Assembly (NCBI RefSeq): GCF_017377775.1
Contig: NZ_JAFVLN010000009.1
Span: forward strand, 288,079 to 352,078
From: Streptomyces sp. VRA16 Mangrove soil
Lineage (GTDB): Bacteria; Actinomycetota; Actinomycetes; Streptomycetales; Streptomycetaceae
DNA: 64,000 bases
Reading direction: 5' to 3'
The notes beneath the pieces were generated by a model. The model searched no databases. It saw nothing but the letters and a program-made list of their open reading frames with translations, and was not told where the DNA came from. A program made the position numbers and the translations under genes. This document shows, in pieces, positions 1 to 7,944 of this stretch (positions within the stretch are counted from its first letter, which is position 1; each line of letters opens with the position of its first letter).

Positions 1-34
1 GCCCACCTGGTGGCACGCCGCCGCCGAACGCGCG

Positions 35-67
35 GCGGGCCCGCCCCGATGACCGGAGCGGGCCCGC
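35..67 (-). terminator. Hairpin terminator after the MMPL gene
   Basis: The 10-base palindrome GCGGGCCCGC occurs at 35-44 and again at 58-67, so the two copies pair. The stem extends inward to 48/54 with one mismatch and leaves a 5-nt loop. It begins about 21 nt beyond the stop codon of the leftward MMPL gene. No U-tract follows, which is usual for streptomycete terminators. Confidence 0.7.
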
Positions 68-88
68 ACAGCTCTGCGGCGTCGCAGC

Positions 89-2296
89 TCAGCCGCGTAC
101 CGTCTCCAGCTCGCGGTCGTCCTCCGCGGAGGGCGACCGCGGCGTGAGCGACTTGTGCAGCTTCTCGCCCTCGACGTCGACGTTCGGCAGCGCCTTGTCG
201 AGCCAGCGCGGCAGCCACCAGGCGGACTTGCCGAGCAGCGCCATGACCGCGGGCACGATCGCCATGCGGACGACGAACGCGTCGAAGAGGACGGCGACGG
301 CGAGACCGAAGCCCATCATCTTGATCATGTCGTTGTTCTCCATGATGAAGCCGGAGAAGACGCTGATCATGATGATCGCGGCGGCGCCGACGACCCGGCC
401 GCCGTGCCGGAACCCGGTCACGATGGCCTCACCCGGGCGCGCCCCGTGGACGTACGCCTCGCGCATGCGCGTCACGAGGAAGACCTCGTAGTCCATCGCG
501 AGACCGAAGACCACGCCGATCATGAAGATCGGCATCATCGACATGATCGGGCCCGGCTGGTCGACGCCGAAGACGTTCGCGAGCCAGCCCCATTGGAAGA
601 CCGCGACCACGGCGCCGAGCGCCGCCGCCACCGAGAGCAGGAAGCCGAGCGCGGCCTTGAGCGGGACCAGGATCGAGCGGAAGACCAGCATCAGCAGGAG
701 GAAGGCGAGGCCGACCACCAGGAGCAGATACGGGATCAGCGCGTCGTCGAGGGTCTGCGAGAAGTCGATCGTCATGGCCGTGGCGCCGGTGACGAGGACT
801 TCGGTGTCGGTGTCGGCCGACCAGGACGTGGCCTCGGAGCGGATCGTCCTGACCAGTTCCTCGGTCTTGTGGTCGCTCGGCCCGGTCTTCGGGACGACCG
901 ACATGATCGCGGTGTCACCGGCCTGGTTGACCTGGGCCGGGGCCACGGCCACGACGCCCTCGACCTTGGCCAGTTCGGCGCCGACCGTCTTCGCGGCGCC
1001 GGCCGCACCCTTGCCGTCGACGGTCACCATCAGCGGGCCGTTGAAGCCCGCGCCGAAGGACTCGGACAGCATGTCGTACGCCTTGCGCTGCGTACTGTCG
1101 GGCGCGGACGAGCCCTCGTCGGGCAGGCCGAGTTCGAGGCTGGTCGCCGGGACGGCGATGGCGCCGAGGCCGAGCACACCGACCAGGAGCACGGTGAGCG
1201 GGCGGCGCAGCACGAAGCGGGACCAGCGGGTGCCGAGGTTGGGCTTGCCGGCCTCGGCGATCGGGCCGGTCTTCTTGCGGTCCTTGCGGCGCAGCACCTT
1301 CTTGCCGGCGAAGCCGAGCAGCGCCGGAATCATGGTGAGCGCGATCAGCACGGCGATGGCGACGGTCGCCGCGGCGGCCAGGCCCATCTTGGTGAGGATC
1401 GGGATGTTGACGACGGAGAGGCCGGTCAGCGCCACGATCACGGTCAGACCGGCGAAGACGACCGCGGATCCGGCGGTGCCGACGGCGCGGCCCGCCGCCT
1501 CCTCGCGTTCTCGGCCCTCGGCCAGTTCCGCGCGGTAGCGGGAGACGATGAACAGGGCGTAGTCGATGCCGACGGCGAGGCCGATCATCGAGGCGAGCGT
1601 CGACGTGGTGCTGGACAGGTTCAGCACGCTGCCGAGCGCCGCGATGCCGGAGACGCCGATGCCGACGCCGATGATGGCGGTCAGCAGCGGCATGCCCGCG
1701 GCGATCATCGAACCGAAGGTGAGGACGAGGACGACGGCGGAGATGGCGATGCCGATCATCTCGGCGCTGCCGCCCATCTCCTGCTCGGCCTCGATCGCGT
1801 CACCGCCCGCCTCGACGGTGTAGCCGCCGTCGCGCGCGTCGTCGATCGCCTTCGTCTGCGCCTTGTGGGCGGCGTCGGTCAGCTCGGTGCCCGCGACCTT
1901 GTAGGTGACGGAGGTGTAGGCGGTGGTGCCGTCCTTGCTGACGGCGTTCGCCTTGTAGGGGTCGGCGACCGAGGCGACCTGCGGTCCGTCGCCGAGTTCC
2001 GTCACCAGCTTCTGCACGTCGGCCTTGGCCGCGGTGTCCGTGAGCTTCTGGCCCTCGGGGGCGCGTATGACGACGCGGGCCGTGGCGCCCTCGGCGCTGG
2101 CGGCCGGGAACTTCTGGTCGAGGAGGTCGAAGGCCTTCTGCGACTCGGTGCCGGGCATCGAGAACGAGTCCGCGGGCGGCGCGGGCGCGGCGGACGACGC
2201 GAAACCGATTCCGCCGAGCAGCAGCACCCACAGCAGGGCGACATAGCGGCGGCGTCGGAACGACAACCGGCCGAGTTTGTACAGGAACGTGGCCAC
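89..2296 (-). CDS. MMPL-family RND transporter
   Basis: A 735-residue inner-membrane protein with two MMPL repeats. Each repeat has one membrane helix, a large extracytoplasmic domain and a block of five helices. The first helix is near residues 18-36; helix blocks lie at about 175-330 and 525-695, and the second repeat's lead helix is near 365-390. MMPL proteins are proton-driven exporters of lipids or hydrophobic drugs; the substrate here cannot be read from sequence. Translation most likely starts at the GTG at 2296, with a GGAG 11 nt upstream. The gene stands alone with a hairpin after its stop and no TetR-type regulator beside it. Family assignment is secure, substrate unknown. Confidence 0.93.
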   Translation of the reverse strand: MATFLYKLGRLSFRRRRYVALLWVLLLGGIGFASSAAPAPPADSFSMPGTESQKAFDLLDQKFPAASAEGATARVVIRAPEGQKLTDTAAKADVQKLVTELGDGPQVASVADPYKANAVSKDGTTAYTSVTYKVAGTELTDAAHKAQTKAIDDARDGGYTVEAGGDAIEAEQEMGGSAEMIGIAISAVVLVLTFGSMIAAGMPLLTAIIGVGIGVSGIAALGSVLNLSSTTSTLASMIGLAVGIDYALFIVSRYRAELAEGREREEAAGRAVGTAGSAVVFAGLTVIVALTGLSVVNIPILTKMGLAAAATVAIAVLIALTMIPALLGFAGKKVLRRKDRKKTGPIAEAGKPNLGTRWSRFVLRRPLTVLLVGVLGLGAIAVPATSLELGLPDEGSSAPDSTQRKAYDMLSESFGAGFNGPLMVTVDGKGAAGAAKTVGAELAKVEGVVAVAPAQVNQAGDTAIMSVVPKTGPSDHKTEELVRTIRSEATSWSADTDTEVLVTGATAMTIDFSQTLDDALIPYLLLVVGLAFLLLMLVFRSILVPLKAALGFLLSVAAALGAVVAVFQWGWLANVFGVDQPGPIMSMMPIFMIGVVFGLAMDYEVFLVTRMREAYVHGARPGEAIVTGFRHGGRVVGAAAIIMISVFSGFIMENNDMIKMMGFGLAVAVLFDAFVVRMAIVPAVMALLGKSAWWLPRWLDKALPNVDVEGEKLHKSLTPRSPSAEDDRELETVRG

Positions 2297-2515
2297 GGCG
2301 AAAGGGGCTCCCGTCGGATGTGGTGAGAGGTCCCTCGGGCAGCCTCTCGGGCAGGAGCGACCGCCCCGCGGTGCGTCGTTGCACGTCAGGGAGGTCGGCA
2401 GGATCAGCTTCTATCCTCGCCGCCCGCGCGGGCCCGGAGGTCCGCCTCTGAGCCACAGTCCGCGCCCACGTCCGCGGTAGGCGCACGGCGGCGGTGTCAT
2501 ACCCGGGGAGGAGTC

Positions 2516-2974
2516 GTGCCCTATAGGTGTAGACCCCACGGTGGAGCGCGTCCGTGCACACCCTCAGAGGCCGCCCCCCTGGCGCCGCCCGGGTCTCCCG
2601 CGCGCTGCCGGCCGTCGCGCCGAGACCGCAGCCGCGTGATCGCCACCGCCGAGCAGGGCGGGCCGCGCGTCTGCGACCTCGCCGCCCGCCAGGTGCAGTC
2701 GCTGCCCGCGCCCGCCGCCCCCGGCGCGGGCCGGTTCACCAGACGTCGACCTGGTGCACCGTGCCCGCCTGCGCTACCTCGCCGCCACCACCGACCGCGG
2801 CAGCGACCGGCTGCGCGTGTACCGCGTCGACCCGAGCTGCTCCGGCAGCCCGCTCACCGAGTCACCGCCCCGCAGGCCCTCGCGATCTTCTCCGCCGCAC
2901 AGCACGAGATCAACGAACAGCGCACCGCGTACGGCCTGGCCATCCGGACCGGCCGGTCCGCCGTCGGCGACTGA
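2516..2974 (+). pseudogene. Decayed reading frame of unknown family
   Basis: The 780-bp gap between the MMPL and lactate monooxygenase genes has no intact convincing gene, but protein-like segments occur in different frames. One frame reads about 2635-2740 (IATAEQGGPRVCDLAARQ). A second covers 2742-2860 (VDLVHRARLRYLAATTDRG). The first frame then resumes to a stop at 2974 (AQHEINEQRTAYGLAIRTG). Joined, they would give a protein of roughly 110 residues with one frameshift at each junction. I do not recognise the family. Either this is a broken gene or the segments are chance; the last one, with its acidic and aromatic residues, looks most like genuine coding sequence. Confidence 0.3.
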
Positions 2975-3076
2975 CGCCTGCTCACGGCGTTCCCCGCCGA
3001 AGTCGATCTCTTTCCCGGGCGCCGGACTGCTGGCAGATTGGACCGCGTCTTTGTCCACCACAGAAAGAGGTGCGCC

Positions 3077-4240
3077 ATGAGCCCGCAGTTCGGGGACTAC
3101 CAGTACGAGATCTATCTCGACGGGCTGCGAGGTGTCGTACCGGACCTGCCGATGGAGTTCGGGGAACTGGAGCGGCGCGCACAGTCGGCGCTCTCCCCCT
3201 CCGTGTGGTCGTACGTGGCCGGGGGCGCCGGTGACGAGACCACCCAGCGGGCCAATGTGCGGGCCTTCGAGCGGTACGGGCTGATGCCGCGGATGATGGT
3301 GGGCGCGGCGCAGCGGGACCTGTCGGTGGACCTGTTCGGGATACGGCTCGCGTCGCCGCTGTTCATGGCGCCGGTCGGGGTGATCGGGCTGTGCGCGCAG
3401 GACGGGCACGGGGATCTGGCGACGGCGCGGGCCGCGGCGCGCACCGGGGTGCCGATGGTCGCCTCGACGCTGTCCGTCGACCCGATGGAGGACGTGGCCG
3501 CCGGGTTCGGGGACACCCCGGGCTTCTTCCAGCTGTACACGCCGACCGACCGGGCGCTCGCCGAGAGTCTGGTGAAGCGGGCGGAGGCGGCCGGTTTCAA
3601 GGGCATCGTGGTCACGCTCGACACCTGGGTGACGGGCTGGCGCCCGCGCGATCTGTCGACCGCAAACTTCCCGCAGTTGCGCGGCCACTGCCTGGCCAAC
3701 TACACCTCGGACCCCCGTTTCAAGGAGCTCGTCCCCTCCGGCGATCCGATGGACGCCGTCCGCACCTGGGTCGGCGTCTTCGGCAACCCGCTCACCTGGG
3801 ACGACCTGCCGTGGCTGCGTTCCCTGACCGATCTGCCGCTGATCCTTAAGGGCATCTGCCACCCGGAGGACGTGCGCCGCGCCAAGGACGGCGGCGTGGA
3901 CGGCATCTACTGCTCCACGCACGGCGGCCGCCAGGCCAACGGCGGCCTGGCGGCGCTCGACGCGCTGCCCAGCGTCGTCGAGGCGGCCGACGGGACGCCG
4001 GTGCTCTTCGACTCCGGGGTCCGCTCGGGTGCCGACGTCGTCAAGGCGCTCGCACTGGGCGCCACGGCGGTGGGTGTCGGCCGCCCGTACGCGTACGGCC
4101 TCGCGGTCGGCGGCGAGGACGGCCTCGTCCACGTCCTGCGTTCCCTGCTCGCCGAGGCCGACCTGACTATGGCGGTGGACGGCTATCCGACGCTCGCGGA
4201 TCTGACCCCGGAGGCACTGGTCACGCAGGCGCGGCAGTAG
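3077..4240 (+). CDS. Lactate 2-monooxygenase (FMN-dependent alpha-hydroxy-acid oxidase family)
   Basis: A 387-residue FMN enzyme of the alpha-hydroxy-acid dehydrogenase TIM-barrel family. Near residues 280-290 it reads STHGGRQANGG, holding the catalytic His282 and substrate-binding Arg285; ALGATAVGVGRPYAYGLA, which binds the FMN phosphate, follows. The ANGG after HGGRQ and the length near 390 fit mycobacterial-type lactate 2-monooxygenase, which converts L-lactate and O2 to acetate and CO2, better than glycolate oxidase or lactate oxidase. The ATG at 3077 follows the purine-rich GAAAGAGG; an earlier in-frame ATG at 3038 adds residues unlike the family. A perfect hairpin just past the stop ends the unit. 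A related hydroxy-acid oxidase is the main alternative. Confidence 0.87.
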   Translation: MSPQFGDYQYEIYLDGLRGVVPDLPMEFGELERRAQSALSPSVWSYVAGGAGDETTQRANVRAFERYGLMPRMMVGAAQRDLSVDLFGIRLASPLFMAPVGVIGLCAQDGHGDLATARAAARTGVPMVASTLSVDPMEDVAAGFGDTPGFFQLYTPTDRALAESLVKRAEAAGFKGIVVTLDTWVTGWRPRDLSTANFPQLRGHCLANYTSDPRFKELVPSGDPMDAVRTWVGVFGNPLTWDDLPWLRSLTDLPLILKGICHPEDVRRAKDGGVDGIYCSTHGGRQANGGLAALDALPSVVEAADGTPVLFDSGVRSGADVVKALALGATAVGVGRPYAYGLAVGGEDGLVHVLRSLLAEADLTMAVDGYPTLADLTPEALVTQARQ

Positions 4241-4256
4241 TCCCGGCAGGTCGGGT

Positions 4257-4281
4257 GGCGGGCACCGCGCCGGTGCCCGCC
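4257..4281. terminator. Perfect hairpin between convergent genes
   Basis: GGCGGGCACCG at 4257-4267 pairs exactly with CGGTGCCCGCC at 4271-4281, leaving a 3-nt loop. It lies midway between the stops of the lactate monooxygenase gene (4240) and the leftward SGNH hydrolase gene (4292), so it could serve both directions. Confidence 0.8.
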
Positions 4282-4291
4282 GGTCCCGGGG

Positions 4292-5071
4292 CTACGCCTC
4301 CGCCGCCCCGACCGGGAGCAGATCCGGGCGGCGGGCGGTGCGGCCGTCGCCCGAGGAGCGGCCGCGCAGTCGGCGGCCGAGCCAGGGGCCCAAGTAGGCC
4401 ATCAGCCAGCGGAGTTCCGTGAGCGCCGAGTGCTGGTTCGGCGTCTCGCGCGGGGCGGGCAGCGGGCGGGTCCAGGTGGTGTCGCTGCCGGGGAGTTCCA
4501 GGGCGTGGGCGACGGCGTCCGCGATGCGGGCGTGGCCCAGCGGGCTCGCGTGCAGGCGGTCGGCGCTCCACAGGCGCCGGTCGGTGAGGGCGGGGGCGAG
4601 GGCCATGTCGGCCACGGCGACGTCGTGGCGGTCGGCGGCGGCGCGGATCCGGGCGTTGAGCGCGGTGACCCGGCCGGCGAGCGGGCGGGCCACGGGGATC
4701 ATCCTGCCGACGTCGGGGAAGGTGACCGTGGCGACCTTGGCCCCGGCCTCCGTCAGCGCCGCGAACATGGCCTCCAGGTGACCGGCCACCTCGTCGGCGT
4801 CGAAGGACGGCCGCATCAGGTCGTTGACCCCGGCGACGACCGTCGCCAGGTCGGGGCGCAGGGCGAGCGCGGGGCCCAGCTGCTGCGCGCGCACCTGTCC
4901 GGCGAGACGGCCGCGCACGGCCAGGTTCGCGTACCGCGCCTCGGGGTTCAGCTCCGCGAGGCGCTCCGCCAGACGGTCGGCGCAGCCGCGCAGCCCCGTC
5001 GTGTCGTCGCCGTCGCCGACGCCCTCGGTCTGGCTGTCGCCCAGGGCCACGTAGCGCAGGTAGGTGCTCAT
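4292..5071 (-). CDS. SGNH/GDSL-family hydrolase
   Basis: A 259-residue serine esterase-type protein. Block I is GDSQTEG at residues 11-17 with the nucleophile Ser13. The oxyanion-hole Asn is in GVNDL, and block V is DRLHASPLGH with the Asp-x-x-His pair. There is no signal peptide, so it should be cytoplasmic. The ATG at 5071 overlaps the stop of the PadR-family regulator gene by 4 bp, so the two are co-translated and the regulator probably controls this enzyme. Family members deacylate small esters, lipids or sugars; the substrate here is unknown. A longer upstream extension of the frame reads into the regulator gene and is not real. Confidence 0.87.
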   Translation of the reverse strand: MSTYLRYVALGDSQTEGVGDGDDTTGLRGCADRLAERLAELNPEARYANLAVRGRLAGQVRAQQLGPALALRPDLATVVAGVNDLMRPSFDADEVAGHLEAMFAALTEAGAKVATVTFPDVGRMIPVARPLAGRVTALNARIRAAADRHDVAVADMALAPALTDRRLWSADRLHASPLGHARIADAVAHALELPGSDTTWTRPLPAPRETPNQHSALTELRWLMAYLGPWLGRRLRGRSSGDGRTARRPDLLPVGAAEA

Positions 5072-5634
5072 CGGTCGGCCCCCGCCGTGCGCAGGTCGAG
5101 GATCTCCAGGGCGCGGCGGCCCCAGCGCAGGTTCTCCTCCTCCAGGCTGATGCCGCGCAGCAGCGTCAGATACGGGCCGACCCGCTCGCCCTCGCGCAGG
5201 AACCGCTCCTCGCTCATGCCCTGGAGCAGGTGGGCGCGTACGCGCTCGTAGCGGGCGAGCTTGCCGGTCGCCCACGCCATCCGTTCCTCGATGTGGGCGC
5301 GGACGGCGGCGGTGTCACCGATGTCGGCGGCCTGCACCTTCACCATGAGTTCGTCGCGCACGGCGGTGGGCCGGGGCTCCTTCGCCGTGAAGGCGACGAG
5401 GTCGGCACGGCCCGCCGCGGTGAGCGTGAACAGTCGCTTGTTGGGCCTGCGTTCCTGGGGGACGACCCGGGCCTCGATCAGGCCGTCCGCTGCGAGCCGC
5501 TCCAGCTCGCGGTAGAGCTGCTGCGGGGTCGCGGCCCAGAAGTTGGAGACCGACACGTCGAAGATCTTCGCCAGGTCGTAGCCGGACGCCTCGCCCTCCA
5601 GCAGGGAGGCGAGCACCGCGTACTTGAGAGACAT
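5068..5634 (-). CDS. PadR-family transcriptional regulator
   Basis: A 188-residue regulator. Residues 1-85 form the PadR winged helix (SLKYAVLASLLEGEASGYDL, then QLYRELERLAADGLI), and a C-terminal helical dimerisation region (VirR/PadR_C type) follows. The start chosen is the ATG at 5634, because MSLKYAVLASL is the usual family beginning; an ATG 39 nt upstream is also open. PadR proteins repress detoxification or efflux genes in response to small aromatic ligands. It is first in an operon with the SGNH hydrolase and is divergent from the NTF2-like gene, with a short dyad between them as the likely operator. Confidence 0.9.
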   Translation of the reverse strand: MSLKYAVLASLLEGEASGYDLAKIFDVSVSNFWAATPQQLYRELERLAADGLIEARVVPQERRPNKRLFTLTAAGRADLVAFTAKEPRPTAVRDELMVKVQAADIGDTAAVRAHIEERMAWATGKLARYERVRAHLLQGMSEERFLREGERVGPYLTLLRGISLEEENLRWGRRALEILDLRTAGADR

Positions 5635-5677
5635 CTGGACACCGTACAGCGATGCGATTACTTTCATCCACACCTAT

Positions 5678-5689
5678 TCAACAAGTTGA
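5678..5689. promoter_or_regulatory. Short dyad between PadR gene and NTF2-like gene
   Basis: TCAAC and GTTGA flank a central AA in the 74-bp gap between the divergent starts at 5634 and 5709. The gap is AT-rich for this genome. The position suits an operator acting on both genes, but the arms are only 5 bp and do not match the commonest PadR half-site (ATGT/ACAT). Confidence 0.35.
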
Positions 5690-5708
5690 CCAAAGGGATG
5701 GTGTCGCC

Positions 5709-6104
5709 GTGCAGGCGTTCCGCAAGGCCGTGGAAGCGAACGACCACGACGCGATCGAGGCGCTCCTCGCCGACGACGTCGTCTTCACCAGCCCGGTGGT
5801 CTTCAAGCCGTACCCGGGCAAGGCGATCACCGCGGCGATCCTGCGCGGGGTGACGCGGGTCTTCGAGGACTTCCACTACGTACGGGAGATCAACGACGCG
5901 GGCGGCCGCGACCACGCCCTGGTGTTCGCGGCGCGCGTCGGCGACCGTGACCTCACCGGCTGCGACTTCCTGCACGTGAACGACGAGGGCCTGATCGACG
6001 AGTTCACGGTGATGGTGCGGCCGCTGTCGGCGGCGCAGGCCCTGCAGGTGGCGATGGCCGAGCAGTTCGACCGGATCGCGCAGGAGGCCGCCGGGGCCCG
6101 CTGA
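5709..6104 (+). CDS. NTF2-like / SnoaL-like protein
   Basis: A 131-residue cone-fold protein. The N-terminal helix QAFRKAVEANDHDAIEALLA is followed by DDVVFTSPVVFKPYPG and a C-terminal sheet (CDFLHVNDEGLIDEFTVMVR) typical of SnoaL-like isomerases, ketosteroid-isomerase-like proteins and small-ligand binders. The GTG at 5709 was chosen because AAGGGA sits 10 nt upstream; an in-frame ATG at 5652 would add residues unlike the fold and consume the promoter region. It diverges from the PadR gene and may share its control. Substrate or ligand is unknown. Confidence 0.83.
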   Translation: MQAFRKAVEANDHDAIEALLADDVVFTSPVVFKPYPGKAITAAILRGVTRVFEDFHYVREINDAGGRDHALVFAARVGDRDLTGCDFLHVNDEGLIDEFTVMVRPLSAAQALQVAMAEQFDRIAQEAAGAR

Positions 6105-6125
6105 CGCGGGCGGCCGGAGCCCGCG
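6105..6125. terminator. Hairpin between convergent genes
   Basis: CGCGGGC at 6105-6111 pairs with GCCCGCG at 6119-6125 around a 7-nt loop. It fills the 24-bp space between the stop of the NTF2-like gene and that of the leftward flavoprotein gene. Confidence 0.6.
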
Positions 6126-6128
6126 CGG

Positions 6129-6650
6129 TCAGGCGTCCGCGCGCAGCCCCGTCAGCAGGTCCGTCGCCGCGCCCCAGGAGAAGGCGCCCTCGGTGAACCG
6201 CACCCCCATCGCGCGCAGCCTGCGCAGGCTCGCCCCGTACGCGGGGTGCGTCGCCAGCTGCTCGCTCACGCACGGGGCCGCGGCGACCGGGACACCGGCC
6301 CCGTACGCCTCGCAGAGCGTGGCCACGGCGAGGGTGTCGGCGATTCCTCCGGCCCACTTGTTGATCGTGTTGAAGGTGGCGGGCGCGACGACGACCGCGT
6401 CCGCCGGCGGGAACGGGCGCGGCGTCGCGGGCGTGCGCCACGCCGACCGGACGGGCCGGCCGGTCCGCTCCTCCACCCCGGGCAGGTCGAAGAAGCCGTT
6501 GAGCGCGGTGGGGGTGGCGATGACCCCGACGTCCCAGCCGTCGTCCAGGGCCCGCCCGATCAGCTTGTCCACGCCGTCGGCGATCCCCGCCGCGCACACG
6601 ACGAGGTAGAGGAAGGGCCGGGTGGTCGGGTCCTCGGAGCGCTTCGTCAC
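6129..6650 (-). CDS. Flavoprotein of the PPC-decarboxylase-like fold
   Basis: A 173-residue protein of the family that includes phosphopantothenoylcysteine decarboxylase and EpiD-type decarboxylases. It begins FLYLVVCAAGIAD, then has a Rossmann-like stretch (DVGVIATPTALN) and the FMN-contacting ADAVVVAPATFNTINKWAGG near residues 82-102. The GTG at 6650 overlaps the stop of the N-formylglutamate amidohydrolase gene by 4 bp. It lacks a fused CoaB domain, so it is not the housekeeping CoaBC protein; it may modify a small molecule or be a stand-alone FMN-binding protein. Exact reaction unknown. Confidence 0.82.
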   Translation of the reverse strand: MTKRSEDPTTRPFLYLVVCAAGIADGVDKLIGRALDDGWDVGVIATPTALNGFFDLPGVEERTGRPVRSAWRTPATPRPFPPADAVVVAPATFNTINKWAGGIADTLAVATLCEAYGAGVPVAAAPCVSEQLATHPAYGASLRRLRAMGVRFTEGAFSWGAATDLLTGLRADA

Positions 6651-7471
6651 GGGCGGCTGCTCACTCTCTCGATCAGGTCGGTCAGGGCGGCGGCCACGGC
6701 GTCGAGGCCCTCGTGCGGGGTCACGGGTTCGTCGAGGTACACGTCACGCCGCACCTCCAGCATCAGGGCCGTGACGCGCGGGTCCTTGCCGTAGTGCCGC
6801 AAGGGTACGTACGTGCCCGCGAACGGGCTGTCGAGGCCGGTCTCCCCGAGCGGGGCGAACGCCGTGCGGGCGTCGGCGAGCAGGGCGTCCGTGGTGTGGA
6901 ACGGGTCGGTGCCGAGACAGACCGGCGGCCGCGGCCCGGCGCCGTGGAGTTCGTAGGGCAGGGCGCGGCTCGGGTAGGAGTGCACGTCGATGACGACGGC
7001 GCGGCCGGTCGCGGCGAGCCGCTCGTCGACCGCGCGGGTCATCGCCTCGGCGTAGGGCTCGAAGTAGCGGGTGATCAGGGCGGATTCGTCCGGTGCGGGT
7101 TCGGGGCGCAGCGGCGCGCGGCCCGTGGTGCGGGTGTAGACCGCGCCCATGCCGACGGCCCGCATCTCCTCGCGCTCGTCGGGGAACCGTTCGGGGTCGA
7201 CGACGAGGCGGGAGCGTTCGTTGACGAAGCGCCACGGCCCGAGGGACGCGGCGCGTGCGGCCCGTTCGGCGATCTCCTGGGTGTGTGCGTCGGTGATCAG
7301 GTCCAGCTCGTGCTCCAGGGCGGCGTCGTCGAGCACGATGCCGGCGCGGACGTGCGGCGGGACGGTCCGGGAACCGTGCGGCACGTGCAGGATCACCGGC
7401 GAGTCCGCCGCGCCGGGGACCAACCGGTGCGCGGGGCCGTGCTCTTGGGCGGATCTGTCCGTGGTGTCCAT
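6647..7471 (-). CDS. N-formylglutamate amidohydrolase
   Basis: A 274-residue zinc amidohydrolase of the HutG/FGase family. Early on it reads SPVILHVPHGSRTVPP, then ELDLITDAHTQ, and later VVIDVHSYPSRALPYE, the metal-binding and catalytic stretches of the family. Characterised enzymes hydrolyse N-formyl-L-glutamate to glutamate and formate in histidine degradation, but no other hut gene is nearby, so a different N-acyl amino acid is possible. The ATG at 7471 was preferred for its GGGAGAGG ribosome-binding sequence 8 nt upstream; the frame stays open to 7519. The stop overlaps the downstream flavoprotein start, so the two are a coupled pair. Confidence 0.85.
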   Translation of the reverse strand: MDTTDRSAQEHGPAHRLVPGAADSPVILHVPHGSRTVPPHVRAGIVLDDAALEHELDLITDAHTQEIAERAARAASLGPWRFVNERSRLVVDPERFPDEREEMRAVGMGAVYTRTTGRAPLRPEPAPDESALITRYFEPYAEAMTRAVDERLAATGRAVVIDVHSYPSRALPYELHGAGPRPPVCLGTDPFHTTDALLADARTAFAPLGETGLDSPFAGTYVPLRHYGKDPRVTALMLEVRRDVYLDEPVTPHEGLDAVAAALTDLIERVSSRP

Positions 7472-7589
7472 GGCCCCAGCCTCTCCCACCGTCCCCATTT
7501 CCGAAACGCGGGTTTCCAACCTGGACCCCGGGTAGGGCGCCCAGCCGTCAGCTACTGAACGACTGTTGAGTAGTGCGGGTGCGACAGGA

Positions 7590-7905
7590 GTACGTCACCT
7601 TGCCCGATGCCCGCTCAGAACGTGTGCGCCACCTGGGTCCGCTCGGCATCGGCTTCGTGAACGTGATGACGGCCCTCGTCGTCATGGCCGTGCCGCCCGT
7701 GCTCACGCACGCCTGTCTGCACGCACGCCGATCGGGCGGTGGAACAGGTCGACGCGGATCTCGTACGGGCCGTGCGCGGCATGGGCCTGACGGTGTGGCA
7801 GATCCTGTGGCGGGTCCGTACGGCCTGTCGGGGGTGATCGCCGCCGCGCTGTGGGTGGCGGTGCCGGCGCTGGCCGCCGACGGCCTGTTCGGGCCGTCGG
7901 CAACC
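7590..7905 (+). pseudogene. Remnant of an ABC transporter permease (OpuC/ProW-like)
   Basis: In the 473-bp gap before the beta-helix gene, three segments in two frames resemble the inner-membrane component of glycine-betaine/choline-type ABC importers. They are LGPLGIGFVNVMTALVVMAV (about 7634-7693) and VPPVLTH just after it, then DADLVRAVRGMGLTVWQILW in another frame (about 7754-7813), which corresponds to the EAA loop contacting the ATPase, then ALWVAVPALAADGLFG (about 7847-7894) back in the first frame. There are frameshifts, and several helices expected between the segments are missing. No ATPase or binding-protein gene remains beside it, so the transporter was evidently lost here. Confidence 0.58.
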
Positions 7906-7944
7906 GGCTCGCGTCCCGTGGGACGCGCCTGCGGGGGTGAGCGG

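Noticed and set aside
155..2326. Long rightward open frame (723 codons) opposite the MMPL gene
   Set aside because: It is the antisense shadow of a high-GC gene: composition is dominated by Arg, Asp, Gly and His with no fold-like pattern, while the leftward frame has clear helices and family signatures.
5652..5708. Upstream ATG as the start of the NTF2-like protein
   Set aside because: The extra 19 residues do not resemble the fold and would occupy the divergent promoter; GTG 5709 has a good ribosome-binding sequence.
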